This document shows, piece after piece, positions 41,125 through 49,749 of a DNA stretch of 49,749 nt. The stretch is taken from NCBI RefSeq assembly GCF_014204535.1, contig NZ_JACHLR010000022.1:1-49749 (forward strand), written 5' to 3'. Every line of letters starts with the position of its first letter. The stretch's first letter is position 1. The translations under genes were made by a program, and so were the position numbers. The stretch is from Novosphingobium chloroacetimidivorans (GTDB taxonomy: Bacteria > Pseudomonadota > Alphaproteobacteria > Sphingomonadales > Sphingomonadaceae). The notes beneath the pieces are model-generated. The model saw only the letters and a list, made by a program, of their open reading frames with translations. It did not search any database and was not told the origin of the DNA.

Positions 41125-42108
41125 TCACGTCAAGCCATATGACCGCAAGAAAATTTCTTGCACCGACGTAGGCCTGAAATCTTCGTAGGAGATGCGCGGC
41201 CAATGCGGAGGCGGTTGGTGTCGCAACCAGGTATATTGCCGCTTGGCATAGTTCCTCGTTGCCTGAGCACCGCGGTCCCGAGCGACCTCGAGAGACATGC
41301 TCCCACCGAGATATTCGACGAGTTCCGGAACTCCGATCGCCCGCATGACCGGCAGATCGGGATCGAGGCGGCGTTCCCGCAATCGTGCGACTTCGGCCAC
41401 GGCGCCACGCGCGATCATGCGGTCGAACCGAGCGTCGCAGCGGGCGTAGAGTGCCGCGCGCTCGGGCAGCAGGATCGCGGCCTGGACCTGCACCCGATCT
41501 CCGATGCCGCCCTCCACCTGCGCCTGCCAGTCCGCCAGCGTCCGGCCCGTGGAGCGGACCACCTCGAGGGCTCGTGCGATCCGTGCCTGGTCGTTCGCAC
41601 CCAGCTTCTCGGCACGCGGGGGATCTTCCTGCAGGAGAGCGGCATAGGCCTCCGCGACGGGCAGGGCTCGCACCTGGGCGCGGATGGCTTCGTCTATGGG
41701 TGGGACCGGAGCGATGCCGTCCAGCAGGGTGCGGATATAGAGGCCGGTGCCCCCAACCAGGATCGGCACGCCGCCTTGTGCATGCACCGCGTCGACCTCA
41801 CCACGCGCGGCCGCGGCCCAATCGGCAGCCGAGCAGGGCCGGGCGCCGTCCCAGGTGCCGAACAGCCGGTGCTCGATCCCGCCCATCTCCTCGGGCGTCG
41901 GTCGTGCGCTGAGCACTTCGAGATCGGCATAGACCTGGGCGCTATCGGCATTGATCACCACGGCGCGCTGGCCTCGCGCTTCCAGCGCCTGCCCCAGGGC
42001 GACGGCACAATCGCTCTTGCCGCTCGCGGTCGGCCCTGCGATGAGCGCCAGCGGCGGCCGGGACGGGTCGGGTCGCACGAACCAATCAGAGGTGTTTACG
42101 GTGCTCAT
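41125..42108 (-). CDS. miaA: tRNA dimethylallyltransferase
   Basis: A 327-residue MiaA. The P-loop GPTASGKSD lies near residue 28, and NADSAQVYADLEVLSARPTPEE is the substrate-binding block. The C-terminal YAKRQYTWLRHQ is the tRNA-binding end. It adds a dimethylallyl group to A37 of tRNAs reading U-starting codons. ATG 42108 overlaps the divergent serB start by eight bases. Confidence 0.95.
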   Translation of the reverse strand: MSTVNTSDWFVRPDPSRPPLALIAGPTASGKSDCAVALGQALEARGQRAVVINADSAQVYADLEVLSARPTPEEMGGIEHRLFGTWDGARPCSAADWAAAARGEVDAVHAQGGVPILVGGTGLYIRTLLDGIAPVPPIDEAIRAQVRALPVAEAYAALLQEDPPRAEKLGANDQARIARALEVVRSTGRTLADWQAQVEGGIGDRVQVQAAILLPERAALYARCDARFDRMIARGAVAEVARLRERRLDPDLPVMRAIGVPELVEYLGGSMSLEVARDRGAQATRNYAKRQYTWLRHQPPPHWPRISYEDFRPTSVQEIFLRSYGLT

Positions 42109-42982
42109 TGCCCGGCTGATAGCAGAGACCGAAGGCTTGTCGGCAAGGATCGATGCCGCCCGTGCCGATCTGGAGTCGCGAGGCGTGCGCGTGGCCGGCA
42201 TCGCCATGCTCGATCATTGCGGCGAGACTCTGGAGATCACCTCGCCCGACGACGATCGCGCCGCGATGCTCGAAGTGCTCGACCAGCACTTCGCGCCCGC
42301 CGACATGCTGGTCGCCAACGATGACATCGTCTTCCCCCGGGTGTTCGTGTCGGACATGGATTCCACCATGATCGGGCAGGAGTGCATCGACGAGCTGGCC
42401 GACTTCGCCGGTCTGAAGGACAAGGTGGCCGCGATCACCGAGCGCGCGATGCAGGGCGAGCTCAACTTCGAGGCTGCGCTGCGCGAGCGCGTTCGCTTGC
42501 TGGGCGGCTTGCCGACGAGCGCCATCAAGGAATGCCTCGCCAGCCGGATCGCTCCGATGAGCGGCGCCAGGACCCTGGTTTCGACGCTCAAGGCGCGCGG
42601 TTGCCGGACAGTGCTGGTCACCGGTGGATTTCACCAGTTCGCCGACCCCGTGGCCGAGCAACTCGGCTTCGACTATGTTGTCGGCAACCGGCTCGAGGTA
42701 AACACCGACAAGCTCAGCGGTGGCCTCGAAGGCGCGATCGTCGATAGCGCGGTCAAGAAGGCAACCCTTCTCGCCGAAGCGCAGGCGCTTGGCGACGACG
42801 TGGTCACCTTGGCGATCGGCGATGGTGCGAACGACATTCCGATGATCGAGGCGGCGACATATGGCTTCGCCTACCACGCGAAGCCCAAGGCCCGCGCCGC
42901 TGCCAATGGCCGCATCGACCGGGGCGACCTGACGAAAGTGCTCAAGCTGCTCGGCGTGCCGATGCGCGACTGGGTGAGCTGA
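42101..42982 (+). CDS. serB: Phosphoserine phosphatase
   Basis: A 293-residue HAD-family phosphatase. The N-terminal third is ACT-like. The catalytic VSDMDSTMIGQECIDE (DxDST) starts near residue 85, VTGGFHQFADPVAEQLG is motif II, and AIGDGANDIPMI motif IV. It releases serine in the last step of its synthesis. I choose GTG 42101 with CAGAGG eight bases upstream; GTG 42092 is possible. It overlaps the miaA start head-to-head and is followed one base later by the DUF1345 gene. Confidence 0.93.
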   Translation: MLIARLIAETEGLSARIDAARADLESRGVRVAGIAMLDHCGETLEITSPDDDRAAMLEVLDQHFAPADMLVANDDIVFPRVFVSDMDSTMIGQECIDELADFAGLKDKVAAITERAMQGELNFEAALRERVRLLGGLPTSAIKECLASRIAPMSGARTLVSTLKARGCRTVLVTGGFHQFADPVAEQLGFDYVVGNRLEVNTDKLSGGLEGAIVDSAVKKATLLAEAQALGDDVVTLAIGDGANDIPMIEAATYGFAYHAKPKARAAANGRIDRGDLTKVLKLLGVPMRDWVS

Positions 42983-42983
42983 C

Positions 42984-43634
42984 GTGGCCGATGGCGGGGG
43001 AGGCTTGGCGCGCCTGGGCGCGGGCCATCCTCGCTACCGCCTGTTCCTCGTCGTGCTTGTCCTTACCTCGGTGCTCCTGAGCCTGATGGCCAAGATCGAC
43101 ATCGCCATCCTCCTCGGCTTCGATCTTGCCGCCCTGGTCTTCATCCTGTCCTGCGTGAACCTTTGGCGCGGCGGCAAGCCGGACGAGATGCGCATGGAAG
43201 CCAAGCGCGACGATGCCGGGCAGTTCCTGCTGCTGGTGCTCACTGCGGTCATCAGCACGGTCGTGCTGACGGCGCTCGGCATCCTGCTCCTCGACAAGCA
43301 GGGGCTGGACGCTCTACACATCGTGCTGCTGGTCGCGACCTTACTGGCGAGCTGGACCTTCGCGAACCTGGTCTACGCCTTCCACTATGCGCGACTGTTC
43401 TACTCGCGAGGCAGCGGTGGTGACCAAGGGGGACTGGATTTCCCCGGCGACTGCGAGCCGGAGTTCGCCGACTTCGTGAACTTCGCGTTCGTGATCGGGA
43501 TGACGTGCCAGACCGCCGACATCACCATCACGCACTGCGCGATGCGGCGGATATCGACCTTCCACGGCCTGTTCGCGTTCGCGTTCAACCTTGGCATTCT
43601 GGCGCTGACGGTGAACGTGCTCGCATCGTCGTAA
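42984..43634 (+). CDS. DUF1345 family membrane protein
   Basis: A 216-residue protein with about five hydrophobic helices (LFLVVLVLTSVLLSL, IAILLGFDLAALVFILS, LLLVLTAVISTVVLTALGILLL, and others). It has the family-typical FHYARLFY and FADFVNFAFVIGMTCQTADI segments. GTG starts one base after the serB stop, so it is probably co-translated with serB. The function of DUF1345 is unknown. Confidence 0.85.
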   Translation: MADGGGGLARLGAGHPRYRLFLVVLVLTSVLLSLMAKIDIAILLGFDLAALVFILSCVNLWRGGKPDEMRMEAKRDDAGQFLLLVLTAVISTVVLTALGILLLDKQGLDALHIVLLVATLLASWTFANLVYAFHYARLFYSRGSGGDQGGLDFPGDCEPEFADFVNFAFVIGMTCQTADITITHCAMRRISTFHGLFAFAFNLGILALTVNVLASS

Positions 43635-43685
43635 GCGACCGCGTCGAGCGGTACGGCCGGTTGCGACGATGATGAAAGGCCTGGC

Positions 43686-45905
43686 CTAGCGCTCCATCCA
43701 GTCACGGAAGAACGCCTCGTGTGCCTCGCGCAAAGTCCGAAGATCCGTGGCGCTTTCGCCACTTGCGTTTCGGAAGGTCAGCGTTTCGCCCTCTGTCTCA
43801 CCCAGAGCGATGGCGACCAGCCCCGCGCCCTCGACGCTGTCGAGCAGGGCGATCGGATCGTTCGTGGTGACGACATAGCGGGCCTGATCCTCGCCGAACC
43901 AGAAGCCGGGTTCGCTGACGGTGTCCTCGGGTGAGGCGACGGCGAAACCGATCCCGCTGGCCAGAGCCATCTCGGCCAGCGCTACGGCGAGGCCCCCGTC
44001 GGAGCAGTCATGCACCGCCGTCACCTGGCCGCGGGCGATCAGTTCACGCACCGTCTCGCCAGCCAAACGCTCCAGCGAGAGGCCGACGGGGGGAGGGCCG
44101 CCTTCTTCACGACCCGCGATTTCACGCAACCACAGCGACTGCCCGAGATGCCCGCTCTCGCCGCCGATCAGCACGATCGTCTCGCCCTCGGCCTTGAAGG
44201 CGATCGTGGCCATGCCTTCGTGATCGTCGAGCATACCGACGCCGCCGATCGCGGGCGTGGGGAGGATCGCCGAGCCACCGCCGGTCGCCTTGCTCTCGTT
44301 GTAGAGCGAGACGTTGCCGCTCACGATCGGGTAATCGAGCTGGCGGCAAGCCTCGCCCATGCCGTGGAGCGCATGGACGATCTGCGCCATGATCTCGGGT
44401 CGTTGCGGGTTGGCGAAGTTGAGGCAGTTGGTGATTGCCAGCGGCTTCGCTCCGACTGCCGAGATGTTGCGCCAGGTCTCGGCGACGGCCTGCATGCCAC
44501 CCTCGTAAGGATCGGCGTAGACGTAGCGCGGCGTGCAGTCGGTGCTGATCGCGAGTGCCTTCTTGGAGCCGTGCACCCGCACTACCGCCGCATCGCCGCC
44601 CGGCTTCTGCAGCGTGTCTGCACCGACCTGGCTGTCGTACTGTTCCCAGATCCACTTGCGCGAGGCGAGATCGGCCGTGCCCATCAGCTTGACGAGATCG
44701 GCAGCGACATCGGTCGTGTCCGGCACTTCGCCCAGCGGCAGCACGGCGGCCCAGTCGGCATATTCCTCGCGGCTGATGAAAGGTCGCTCGTACTCCGGCG
44801 CCTCGTCCGCCAGCGGCCCGAGCGGAATGTCGCAGACCACCTCGCCGTCGAACTCCAGCACCATGTGGCCGGTGTCGGTCACCTCGCCGATCACCGCGAA
44901 GTCGAGCTCCCACTTGCGGAAGATCGCCTCGGCCATCGGCTCCTTGCCCGGCTGAAGCACCATGAGCATGCGCTCCTGGCTCTCACTCAGCATCATCTCA
45001 TAGGGCGTCATGCCCTCTTCGCGGCAGGGCACGGCGTTCATGTTGAGGCGGATACCCGCGCCGCCCTTGCTCGCCATCTCGACCGAGGAGGAGGTGAGGC
45101 CGGCAGCGCCCATGTCCTGAATCGCGACGATCGCGTCCGTCGCCATCAATTCGAGGCAGGCCTCGATCAGCAGCTTTTCGGTGAACGGATCGCCGACCTG
45201 CACGGTGGGGCGCTTCTCGTCGCTGTGCTCGTCGAAGTCGGCGCTCGCCATGGTGGCGCCGTGGATGCCGTCACGTCCCGTCTTGGAGCCGACATAGACG
45301 ATCGGATTGCCGAGGCCCGTCGCGGCCGAATAGAAGATCTTGTCCTGCTGCGCGATGCCGACGGTCATCGCGTTGACCAGGATGTTGCCGTCGTAAGCCT
45401 TATGGAAGTTGGTCTCGCCGCCGACCGTGGGCACGCCGACGCAGTTGCCGTAGCCGCCGATGCCCTGCACGACGCCTTGCACCAGGTGCTTCATCTTGGG
45501 GTGGTCGGGTCGGCCGAAACGCAGCGCGTTCATGTTGGCGACGGGCCGCGCGCCCATGGTGAACACGTCGCGCAGGATGCCGCCGACGCCCGTCGCCGCA
45601 CCCTGGTAAGGCTCGATATAGCTGGGGTGGTTGTGGCTCTCCATCTTGAAGATGGCGGCCTGGTTGTCGCCGATGTCGATCACGCCGGCGTTCTCGCCCG
45701 GGCCACAGATCACCCACGGAGCGGTCGTCGGCAGCTTCTTGAGGTGCACGCGGCTCGACTTGTACGAGCAGTGCTCCGACCACATGACCGAGAAGATGCC
45801 GAGCTCCACCAGGTTCGGCTCGCGCCCGATCGCGTGCAGCACGTGCTCGTATTCCTCGGGGCTGAGGCCATGGGCCTCGACGACATCAGGTGTGATTCCA
45901 GCCAT
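43686..45905 (-). CDS. purL: Phosphoribosylformylglycinamidine synthase II
   Basis: A 739-residue small-type PurL, which works with separate PurS and PurQ subunits (not in this window). SEHCSYKSSR near residue 43, GVGGILRDVFTMGARPVA, and DMGAAGLTSSSVEMASKGG are signature blocks, with ATP- and substrate-binding AIRS-like repeats in both halves. It makes formylglycinamidine ribonucleotide in purine synthesis. It converges with the DUF1345 gene 51 bases away and diverges from xseB. Confidence 0.97.
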   Translation of the reverse strand: MAGITPDVVEAHGLSPEEYEHVLHAIGREPNLVELGIFSVMWSEHCSYKSSRVHLKKLPTTAPWVICGPGENAGVIDIGDNQAAIFKMESHNHPSYIEPYQGAATGVGGILRDVFTMGARPVANMNALRFGRPDHPKMKHLVQGVVQGIGGYGNCVGVPTVGGETNFHKAYDGNILVNAMTVGIAQQDKIFYSAATGLGNPIVYVGSKTGRDGIHGATMASADFDEHSDEKRPTVQVGDPFTEKLLIEACLELMATDAIVAIQDMGAAGLTSSSVEMASKGGAGIRLNMNAVPCREEGMTPYEMMLSESQERMLMVLQPGKEPMAEAIFRKWELDFAVIGEVTDTGHMVLEFDGEVVCDIPLGPLADEAPEYERPFISREEYADWAAVLPLGEVPDTTDVAADLVKLMGTADLASRKWIWEQYDSQVGADTLQKPGGDAAVVRVHGSKKALAISTDCTPRYVYADPYEGGMQAVAETWRNISAVGAKPLAITNCLNFANPQRPEIMAQIVHALHGMGEACRQLDYPIVSGNVSLYNESKATGGGSAILPTPAIGGVGMLDDHEGMATIAFKAEGETIVLIGGESGHLGQSLWLREIAGREEGGPPPVGLSLERLAGETVRELIARGQVTAVHDCSDGGLAVALAEMALASGIGFAVASPEDTVSEPGFWFGEDQARYVVTTNDPIALLDSVEGAGLVAIALGETEGETLTFRNASGESATDLRTLREAHEAFFRDWMER

Positions 45906-46040
45906 GCGCCGCGCCTTAGCGGCAGAGGCCGAGCGGCGCTAGAGCCGCGCCCCCAATGCGCGGCATACAACTCCATGCACATTGAGACCGGTCAGCCTCC
46001 ACCTTGACCCACGCCGCATGCAGCGCCATTGCTGCGCACG

Positions 46041-46292
46041 ATGACCCAGACGCCTGAAATCGCCGCGTTGAGCTTCGAGGATGCCTTGCGCGCGCTGGAG
46101 GATGTGGTGCGCGCGCTGGAGAGCGGGGACGTGCCGCTCGACGATTCGATCACTCTTTACGAGCGCGGCGAGGCGCTGCGGCGCCACTGCCAGGCGCGCC
46201 TCGATGCCGCCCAGGCACGTATCGAGAAGATCGTCGCCGGGCCCGATGGCCTGCCTGCGTCGACCCAGCCCTTCGATGCAGCGGGCCGCTGA
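46041..46292 (+). CDS. xseB: Exodeoxyribonuclease VII small subunit
   Basis: An 83-residue XseB with LSFEDALRALEDVVRALESGDVPLDDSI, the typical helical hairpin, and YERGEALRRHCQARLDAAQARIE. It pairs with XseA, not encoded here, to digest single-stranded DNA. It precedes ispA as in many proteobacteria. ATG 46041 is chosen over the in-frame TTG at 46029. Confidence 0.93.
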   Translation: MTQTPEIAALSFEDALRALEDVVRALESGDVPLDDSITLYERGEALRRHCQARLDAAQARIEKIVAGPDGLPASTQPFDAAGR

Positions 46293-46328
46293 GCCTTGGC
46301 CTCGGTTCGCGATGAAGGCACCCGGGCC

Positions 46329-47222
46329 ATGACGTCAGCGCTTCTCCCCGATGCGCTCGCGCGGATCGCCGGCGAGATCGACCGCGCTTTCGACCTGCTG
46401 CTGCCGGTGCCCGCCGACGCTCGCGCGAAGCTTGTCGAGGCGATGCGCTACGCGGCAATGGGCGGGGGCAAGCGTCTGCGCCCGCTTTTGCTGTGCGCCA
46501 CCGCCTCGATGTACGGCGTCAACCGAGAGGCGGCGGTTCGGGCCGGTTGTGCCATAGAGTCGATCCACGTCTACTCGCTGATCCACGACGATCTGCCTTG
46601 CATGGACGACGACGACCTGCGCCACGGCAAGCCGACCCTCCATCTTGCCTTCGACGAGGCAACCGCCGTTCTTGCCGGCGACGCGCTGCACGACTTCGCG
46701 TTCGAGGTCCTGTCCGATCCGGCGACCAGCGCCGACCCGTTCGTGCGCATCGAGCTGGTTCGAGCGTTGGGGCTCGCCAGCGGATGGCAGGGCATGGCCG
46801 GCGGGCAGATGATGGACCTCGTCGCCGAAACCAGCGAGTTTGACCTGCCGACCGTCACCCGCTTGCAGCAGCTCAAGACGGGCGCCCTGCTCGGCGCCGC
46901 AGTGGAGATGGGCGCAATCCTGGGCCGCGTACCTGTCGAGGGCCGGACGCATCTGCGCGGCTATGCCCGCGACATCGGCCTGGCGTTCCAGATCGTCGAC
47001 GACCTGATCGACCACGAGGGCGACGCCGAGCTCGCCGGCAAGGCGGTTGGCAAGGACGCGGGCGCAGGCAAGGAAACCTTCGTCTCGCTTCTCGGAGCCG
47101 AGCCCGCGCGCCAGCGTGCGCACATGCTGGTCGACCAGGCTCTCGCTCATCTGGCCAACCATGGCTCGGAGGCCGACTTGCTGCGGGCGGTGGCGCGCTA
47201 CATCGTCGAGAGGGATCATTGA
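46329..47222 (+). CDS. ispA: Farnesyl diphosphate synthase (short-chain polyprenyl synthase)
   Basis: A 297-residue trans-prenyltransferase. The first Asp-rich motif is HDDLPCMDDDDLR near residue 90, GGKRLRPLLL precedes it, and the second motif is FQIVDDLIDHEGD near residue 218. It makes farnesyl diphosphate for quinones, carotenoids and undecaprenyl chains. ATG 46329 is used; a TTG at 46296 directly after xseB would add 11 residues. It shares its TGA with the coaD ATG (TGATG). Confidence 0.94.
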   Translation: MTSALLPDALARIAGEIDRAFDLLLPVPADARAKLVEAMRYAAMGGGKRLRPLLLCATASMYGVNREAAVRAGCAIESIHVYSLIHDDLPCMDDDDLRHGKPTLHLAFDEATAVLAGDALHDFAFEVLSDPATSADPFVRIELVRALGLASGWQGMAGGQMMDLVAETSEFDLPTVTRLQQLKTGALLGAAVEMGAILGRVPVEGRTHLRGYARDIGLAFQIVDDLIDHEGDAELAGKAVGKDAGAGKETFVSLLGAEPARQRAHMLVDQALAHLANHGSEADLLRAVARYIVERDH

Positions 47223-47737
47223 TGCCTGCGCAGCGCACCGGAGTCTATCCCGGCACCTTCGATCCGATCACGCTCGGTCACGCCGACATCATCCGCCGCG
47301 GCTCCAAGCTGGTCGATCGGTTGATCCTGGGTGTGACCACCAACCCTTCCAAGAACCCGATGTTCACGCCGCAAGAGCGCATCGCCATGGTCGAACGCGA
47401 GGTGGCGGCGATGGGGCTCGATAACGTCGAGGTGGTCGGCTTCAACGCGCTGCTGATGAAGTTCGCCGAGGCGCAGGGCGCCAGCGTCATTATCCGCGGG
47501 CTGCGCGCGGTCGCCGATTTCGAGTACGAGTACCAGATGGCCGGCATGAACCAGCAGCTCAATGCCAGGATCGAGACGGTGTTCCTGATGGCGGACGTCG
47601 GTCTGCAGCCGATCGCATCCAAGCTGGTGAAGGAGATCGCGCTCTTCGGCGGCGAGATCGGCAGCTTCGTCAGCCCGGCCGTGCGCGACGACGTCGTCGC
47701 CCGCGTCGCCACCCTCGGCCGCCTCGGCGATTACTGA
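47222..47737 (+). CDS. coaD: Phosphopantetheine adenylyltransferase
   Basis: A 171-residue nucleotidyltransferase. GVYPGTFDPITLGHADII holds the T/HxGH motif, VIIRGLRAVADFEYEYQMAGMN is the substrate loop, and FVSPAVRDDV corresponds to the ISSSxVR-type end motif. It is the fourth step of CoA synthesis. It overlaps the ispA stop by one base. Confidence 0.96.
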   Translation: MPAQRTGVYPGTFDPITLGHADIIRRGSKLVDRLILGVTTNPSKNPMFTPQERIAMVEREVAAMGLDNVEVVGFNALLMKFAEAQGASVIIRGLRAVADFEYEYQMAGMNQQLNARIETVFLMADVGLQPIASKLVKEIALFGGEIGSFVSPAVRDDVVARVATLGRLGDY

Positions 47738-47747
47738 CGCAGGCGCG

Positions 47748-47775
47748 CCGGCATCGAGCACGGGCCGGAGTTTTT
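47748..47775 (+). terminator. Weak terminator-like hairpin after coaD
   Basis: CCGGC (47748-47752) pairs with GCCGG (47764-47768), followed by AGTTTTT. The stem is short and the loop long, so termination would be inefficient. Confidence 0.35.
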
Positions 47776-47876
47776 CCGTTCATTGCCATGACAGCGGCTT
47801 GGCTCTATCGCCTCAGCAACTGTGTTCCCCCTGTCGCGGCGCCCCCACGTTACGCCGCGCGATCCGAGAGTTGCCG

Positions 47877-48563
47877 ATGAAATCCCGCCTGCTTGTGTCG
47901 ACGATGATGGGCATGATGATGGGGCTTGCGCTGGCCAGCTCGCCCGCGGCCGCCAAGAAGAAGGAGCCGGTCGTTGCCGCCGCTCCCGCGCTGCCGACCG
48001 TGATCGACACCGACATCTCGCACGATCCGGACAACGTGTTGCTGCTCGACCTGTCGGACGGCGGGCGCGTGGCCATCCGGCTCATGCCGCAGTGGGCGCC
48101 CAACCATGTCGAGCGGATCAAGACGCTGGCGAAGCAGGGCTTCTACAACGGCGTGATCTTCCACCGCGTGATCGACGGCTTCATGGCGCAGACCGGCGAT
48201 CCGACCGGCACCGGGCAGAGCGGCTCGCAGCTGCCTGACCTCAAGGCTGAGTTCAACGCCATGCCCCATCTGCGCGGCACCGTCTCGATGGCGCGCACGA
48301 ACGATCCGAACAGCGCCAACAGCCAGTTCTTCATCGTGTTCTATCCGCGCTTCGCGCTCGATCACAAGTACACGGTGTTCGGACGCGTGATCGGCGGCAT
48401 GCAGTACGTCGACGCGATCCAGCGCGGCGAACCGCCGGCCAATCCGACGCGCGTGTTGCAGGCCTCGCTCGCCAGCGAGAAGAAGCCCGCGCCTGCCGCT
48501 CCGGTCAGCCCGGCGGCGCCGGCGGCCAGCGCGGCGCAGCTCAGCAATTCCAAGTCGGACTGA
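47877..48563 (+). CDS. Secreted cyclophilin-type peptidyl-prolyl isomerase
   Basis: A 228-residue cyclophilin. The signal peptide is about 1-26, ending SPAAA. The core has FHRVIDGFMAQTGDPTGTG and MARTNDPNSANSQFFIVF, with the catalytic Arg in FHRV. A Lys/Pro/Ala-rich tail of about 35 residues follows. It assists folding in the periplasm. ATG 47877 is preceded by GAGAG. It lies 31 bases before queA. Confidence 0.9.
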   Translation: MKSRLLVSTMMGMMMGLALASSPAAAKKKEPVVAAAPALPTVIDTDISHDPDNVLLLDLSDGGRVAIRLMPQWAPNHVERIKTLAKQGFYNGVIFHRVIDGFMAQTGDPTGTGQSGSQLPDLKAEFNAMPHLRGTVSMARTNDPNSANSQFFIVFYPRFALDHKYTVFGRVIGGMQYVDAIQRGEPPANPTRVLQASLASEKKPAPAAPVSPAAPAASAAQLSNSKSD

Positions 48564-48594
48564 TCGCGAGGCTCTTCCGGCACTGAGCCGCACG

Positions 48595-49623
48595 ATGGAC
48601 GTCGACCTCTTCGATTTCGAGCTTCCGCCCGAGCGCATTGCCTTGCGCCCGGTCCGCCCGCGTGACGCGGCGCGCATGCTGGTCGTCGATGGCGCAGCGC
48701 CGTTCGCTGACCGTCACGTGCGCGATCTGCCCTCACTGCTGCGAGCGGGCGACGTGCTGGTGTTCAACGACACCCGCGTCATCCCCGCGCAGCTCGAGGG
48801 CCAGCGCGGCGAGGCACGGATCGGCGCGACGCTGCACAAGCGGATCGACTTGCGGCGCTGGCAGGCCTTCGTGCGCAACGCCAAGCGGCTGCGCGAGGGC
48901 GATCGCATCGCTTTTCCGGCCAATGTCGCCGCCATCGCCGAGCAGCGGCACGAGGACGGCAGCTGGACGCTCGCCTTCGAAGGCGACGAACCGGTGGAGA
49001 TCCTGCTCGAGCGGGCAGGGCGCATGCCCTTGCCGCCGTACATCGCCGGCAAGCGCCCCACGGACGAAGCCGATCGCAGCGATTACCAGACGATGTTCGC
49101 CACCCGCGACGGCGCCGTCGCCGCGCCGACTGCATCGCTGCATTTCACGCCAGAACTCGTCGCCGCTCTCGATGCCGCCGGGATCGATCGAGAGACGCTG
49201 ACGCTGCATGTCGGCGCGGGCACGTTCCTGCCGGTCAAGGCGCAGGACACCGCCGAGCACCGCATGCACGCCGAATGGGGTCGCATCGACGGCCCCACCG
49301 CCGCGCGCCTCAACGCCGCTCGCGCCGCCGGTGGTCGCCTGATCGCCGTAGGTACCACCAGCCTGCGCCTGATCGAAAGCGCGGCCGAAGAAGATGGCAC
49401 CATTGCGCCGTTCGAAGGCGACACCTCGATCTTCATCACCCCCGGCTACCGTTTCCGCGCGATCGACGGCCTGATGACCAACTTCCACCTGCCGCGCTCG
49501 ACCCTGTTCATGCTGGTCTCGGCACTGATGGGGCTTGAACGTATGAAAGACGTTTACGCCTATGCGATAGAAAATAACTATCGGTTCTACTCTTACGGGG
49601 ATAGCTCGCTACTATTGCCGTAA
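48595..49623 (+). CDS. queA: S-adenosylmethionine:tRNA ribosyltransferase-isomerase
   Basis: A 342-residue QueA that moves the ribosyl part of SAM to 7-aminomethyl-deazaguanine in tRNA to form epoxyqueuosine. DLFDFELPPERIALRPVRPRD at the start, NDTRVIPAQLEG, PLPPYIAGKRP, VGAGTFLPVKAQD, GTTSLRLIES and the end NNYRFYSYGDSSLLLP are all canonical. The last 80 bases are less GC-rich than the rest, but the protein end is normal. Confidence 0.96.
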   Translation: MDVDLFDFELPPERIALRPVRPRDAARMLVVDGAAPFADRHVRDLPSLLRAGDVLVFNDTRVIPAQLEGQRGEARIGATLHKRIDLRRWQAFVRNAKRLREGDRIAFPANVAAIAEQRHEDGSWTLAFEGDEPVEILLERAGRMPLPPYIAGKRPTDEADRSDYQTMFATRDGAVAAPTASLHFTPELVAALDAAGIDRETLTLHVGAGTFLPVKAQDTAEHRMHAEWGRIDGPTAARLNAARAAGGRLIAVGTTSLRLIESAAEEDGTIAPFEGDTSIFITPGYRFRAIDGLMTNFHLPRSTLFMLVSALMGLERMKDVYAYAIENNYRFYSYGDSSLLLP

Positions 49624-49749
49624 GAGTTACTCAGTGGGCCGGGCAGGGGCCGCCTGACGTGCTCCCCGGATTGTTACCAGTCAGAGGTAGAGTCCCGCGC
49701 CTTCATGATGGTTGGTTGAGGTGATGGCAACCTGTCCGGGGGCATGCCC
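49624..49749. other. Unassigned sequence at the right edge
   Basis: 126 bases after queA run off the window. No gene, terminator or tRNA is recognisable. The stretch AGTCAGAGGTAGAGTCCC (near 49679-49696) followed by GGTTGGTTGAGGTGATGGC does not resemble local coding DNA. It could be the start of an insertion-sequence end region or a leader; this cannot be settled without more sequence. Confidence 0.25.

Noticed and set aside
41108..41133. TTGACG with TAGGCG 17 bases on as an ilvB promoter
   Set aside because: The -35 match is good but the -10 is poor; only mentioned as weak.
44010..46007. 665-codon open frame on the plus strand
   Set aside because: Antisense shadow of purL; composition rich in Arg, His and Asp as expected for such shadows.

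Overview
The window looks like chromosomal DNA of a GC-rich alphaproteobacterium of the order Sphingomonadales (Novosphingobium/Sphingobium type). Pointers are uniformly GC-rich third codon positions, a circularly permuted two-piece tmRNA whose tag reads ANDNEALALAA, the order lptD-surA-pdxA-rsmA, a short PurL, LeuA of the long type, and many GC-rich palindromic intergenic repeats. No transposase, phage gene, CRISPR array, tRNA or rRNA is visible, so this is mostly core genome with a more accessory left end. The taxonomic call is inferred from gene content, not from a database search.

Layout. 0.2-1.8 kb: a thiolase-like protein paired with a DUF35 protein. 2.0-5.5 kb: a tightly coupled kaiC-kaiB-HWE histidine kinase operon. 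5.5-9.9 kb: an oxidative cluster (LLM flavin oxidoreductase, 2Fe-2S ferredoxin, alpha/beta hydrolase, flavin reductase, CoA-acylating aldehyde dehydrogenase). 10.1-14.9 kb: a lipoprotein and a valine-catabolism operon (acyl-CoA dehydrogenase, 3-hydroxyisobutyryl-CoA hydrolase, enoyl-CoA hydratase, 3-hydroxyisobutyrate dehydrogenase). 15.1-17.9 kb, minus strand: lemA, two TPM-domain proteins, a NUDIX hydrolase and a very short zinc-ribbon-like gene that appears to start with CTG. 18.0-22.1 kb: mscL, ssrA, a small membrane protein, malate synthase G and a PilZ protein. 22.3-28.1 kb, minus strand: the outer-membrane biogenesis operon lptD-surA-pdxA-rsmA. 28.3-31.2 kb: pepA, holC, ndk and a small conserved-looking protein. 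31.3-33.6 kb: a nitronate monooxygenase divergent from a FAS1-like dehydratase. 33.8-41.0 kb, minus strand: branched-chain amino acid synthesis (ilvB, ilvN, ilvC, leuA), with a YceI/I78-inhibitor group between ilvC and leuA. 41.1-49.6 kb: miaA, serB, a DUF1345 protein, purL, xseB-ispA-coaD, a cyclophilin and queA.

Functionally, enzymes of valine synthesis and valine breakdown lie about 25 kb apart. The structures least explained by the genes are non-coding. At least four families of palindromic repeats occupy intergenic gaps, and two of them show compensatory base changes between copies, which points to selection or copying at the level of folded structure. The leuA leader can fold into a closed multi-hairpin domain of about 100 nt, the ilvB leader carries two strong hairpins, and the PilZ gene has its ribosome binding site inside a perfect 14-bp hairpin.
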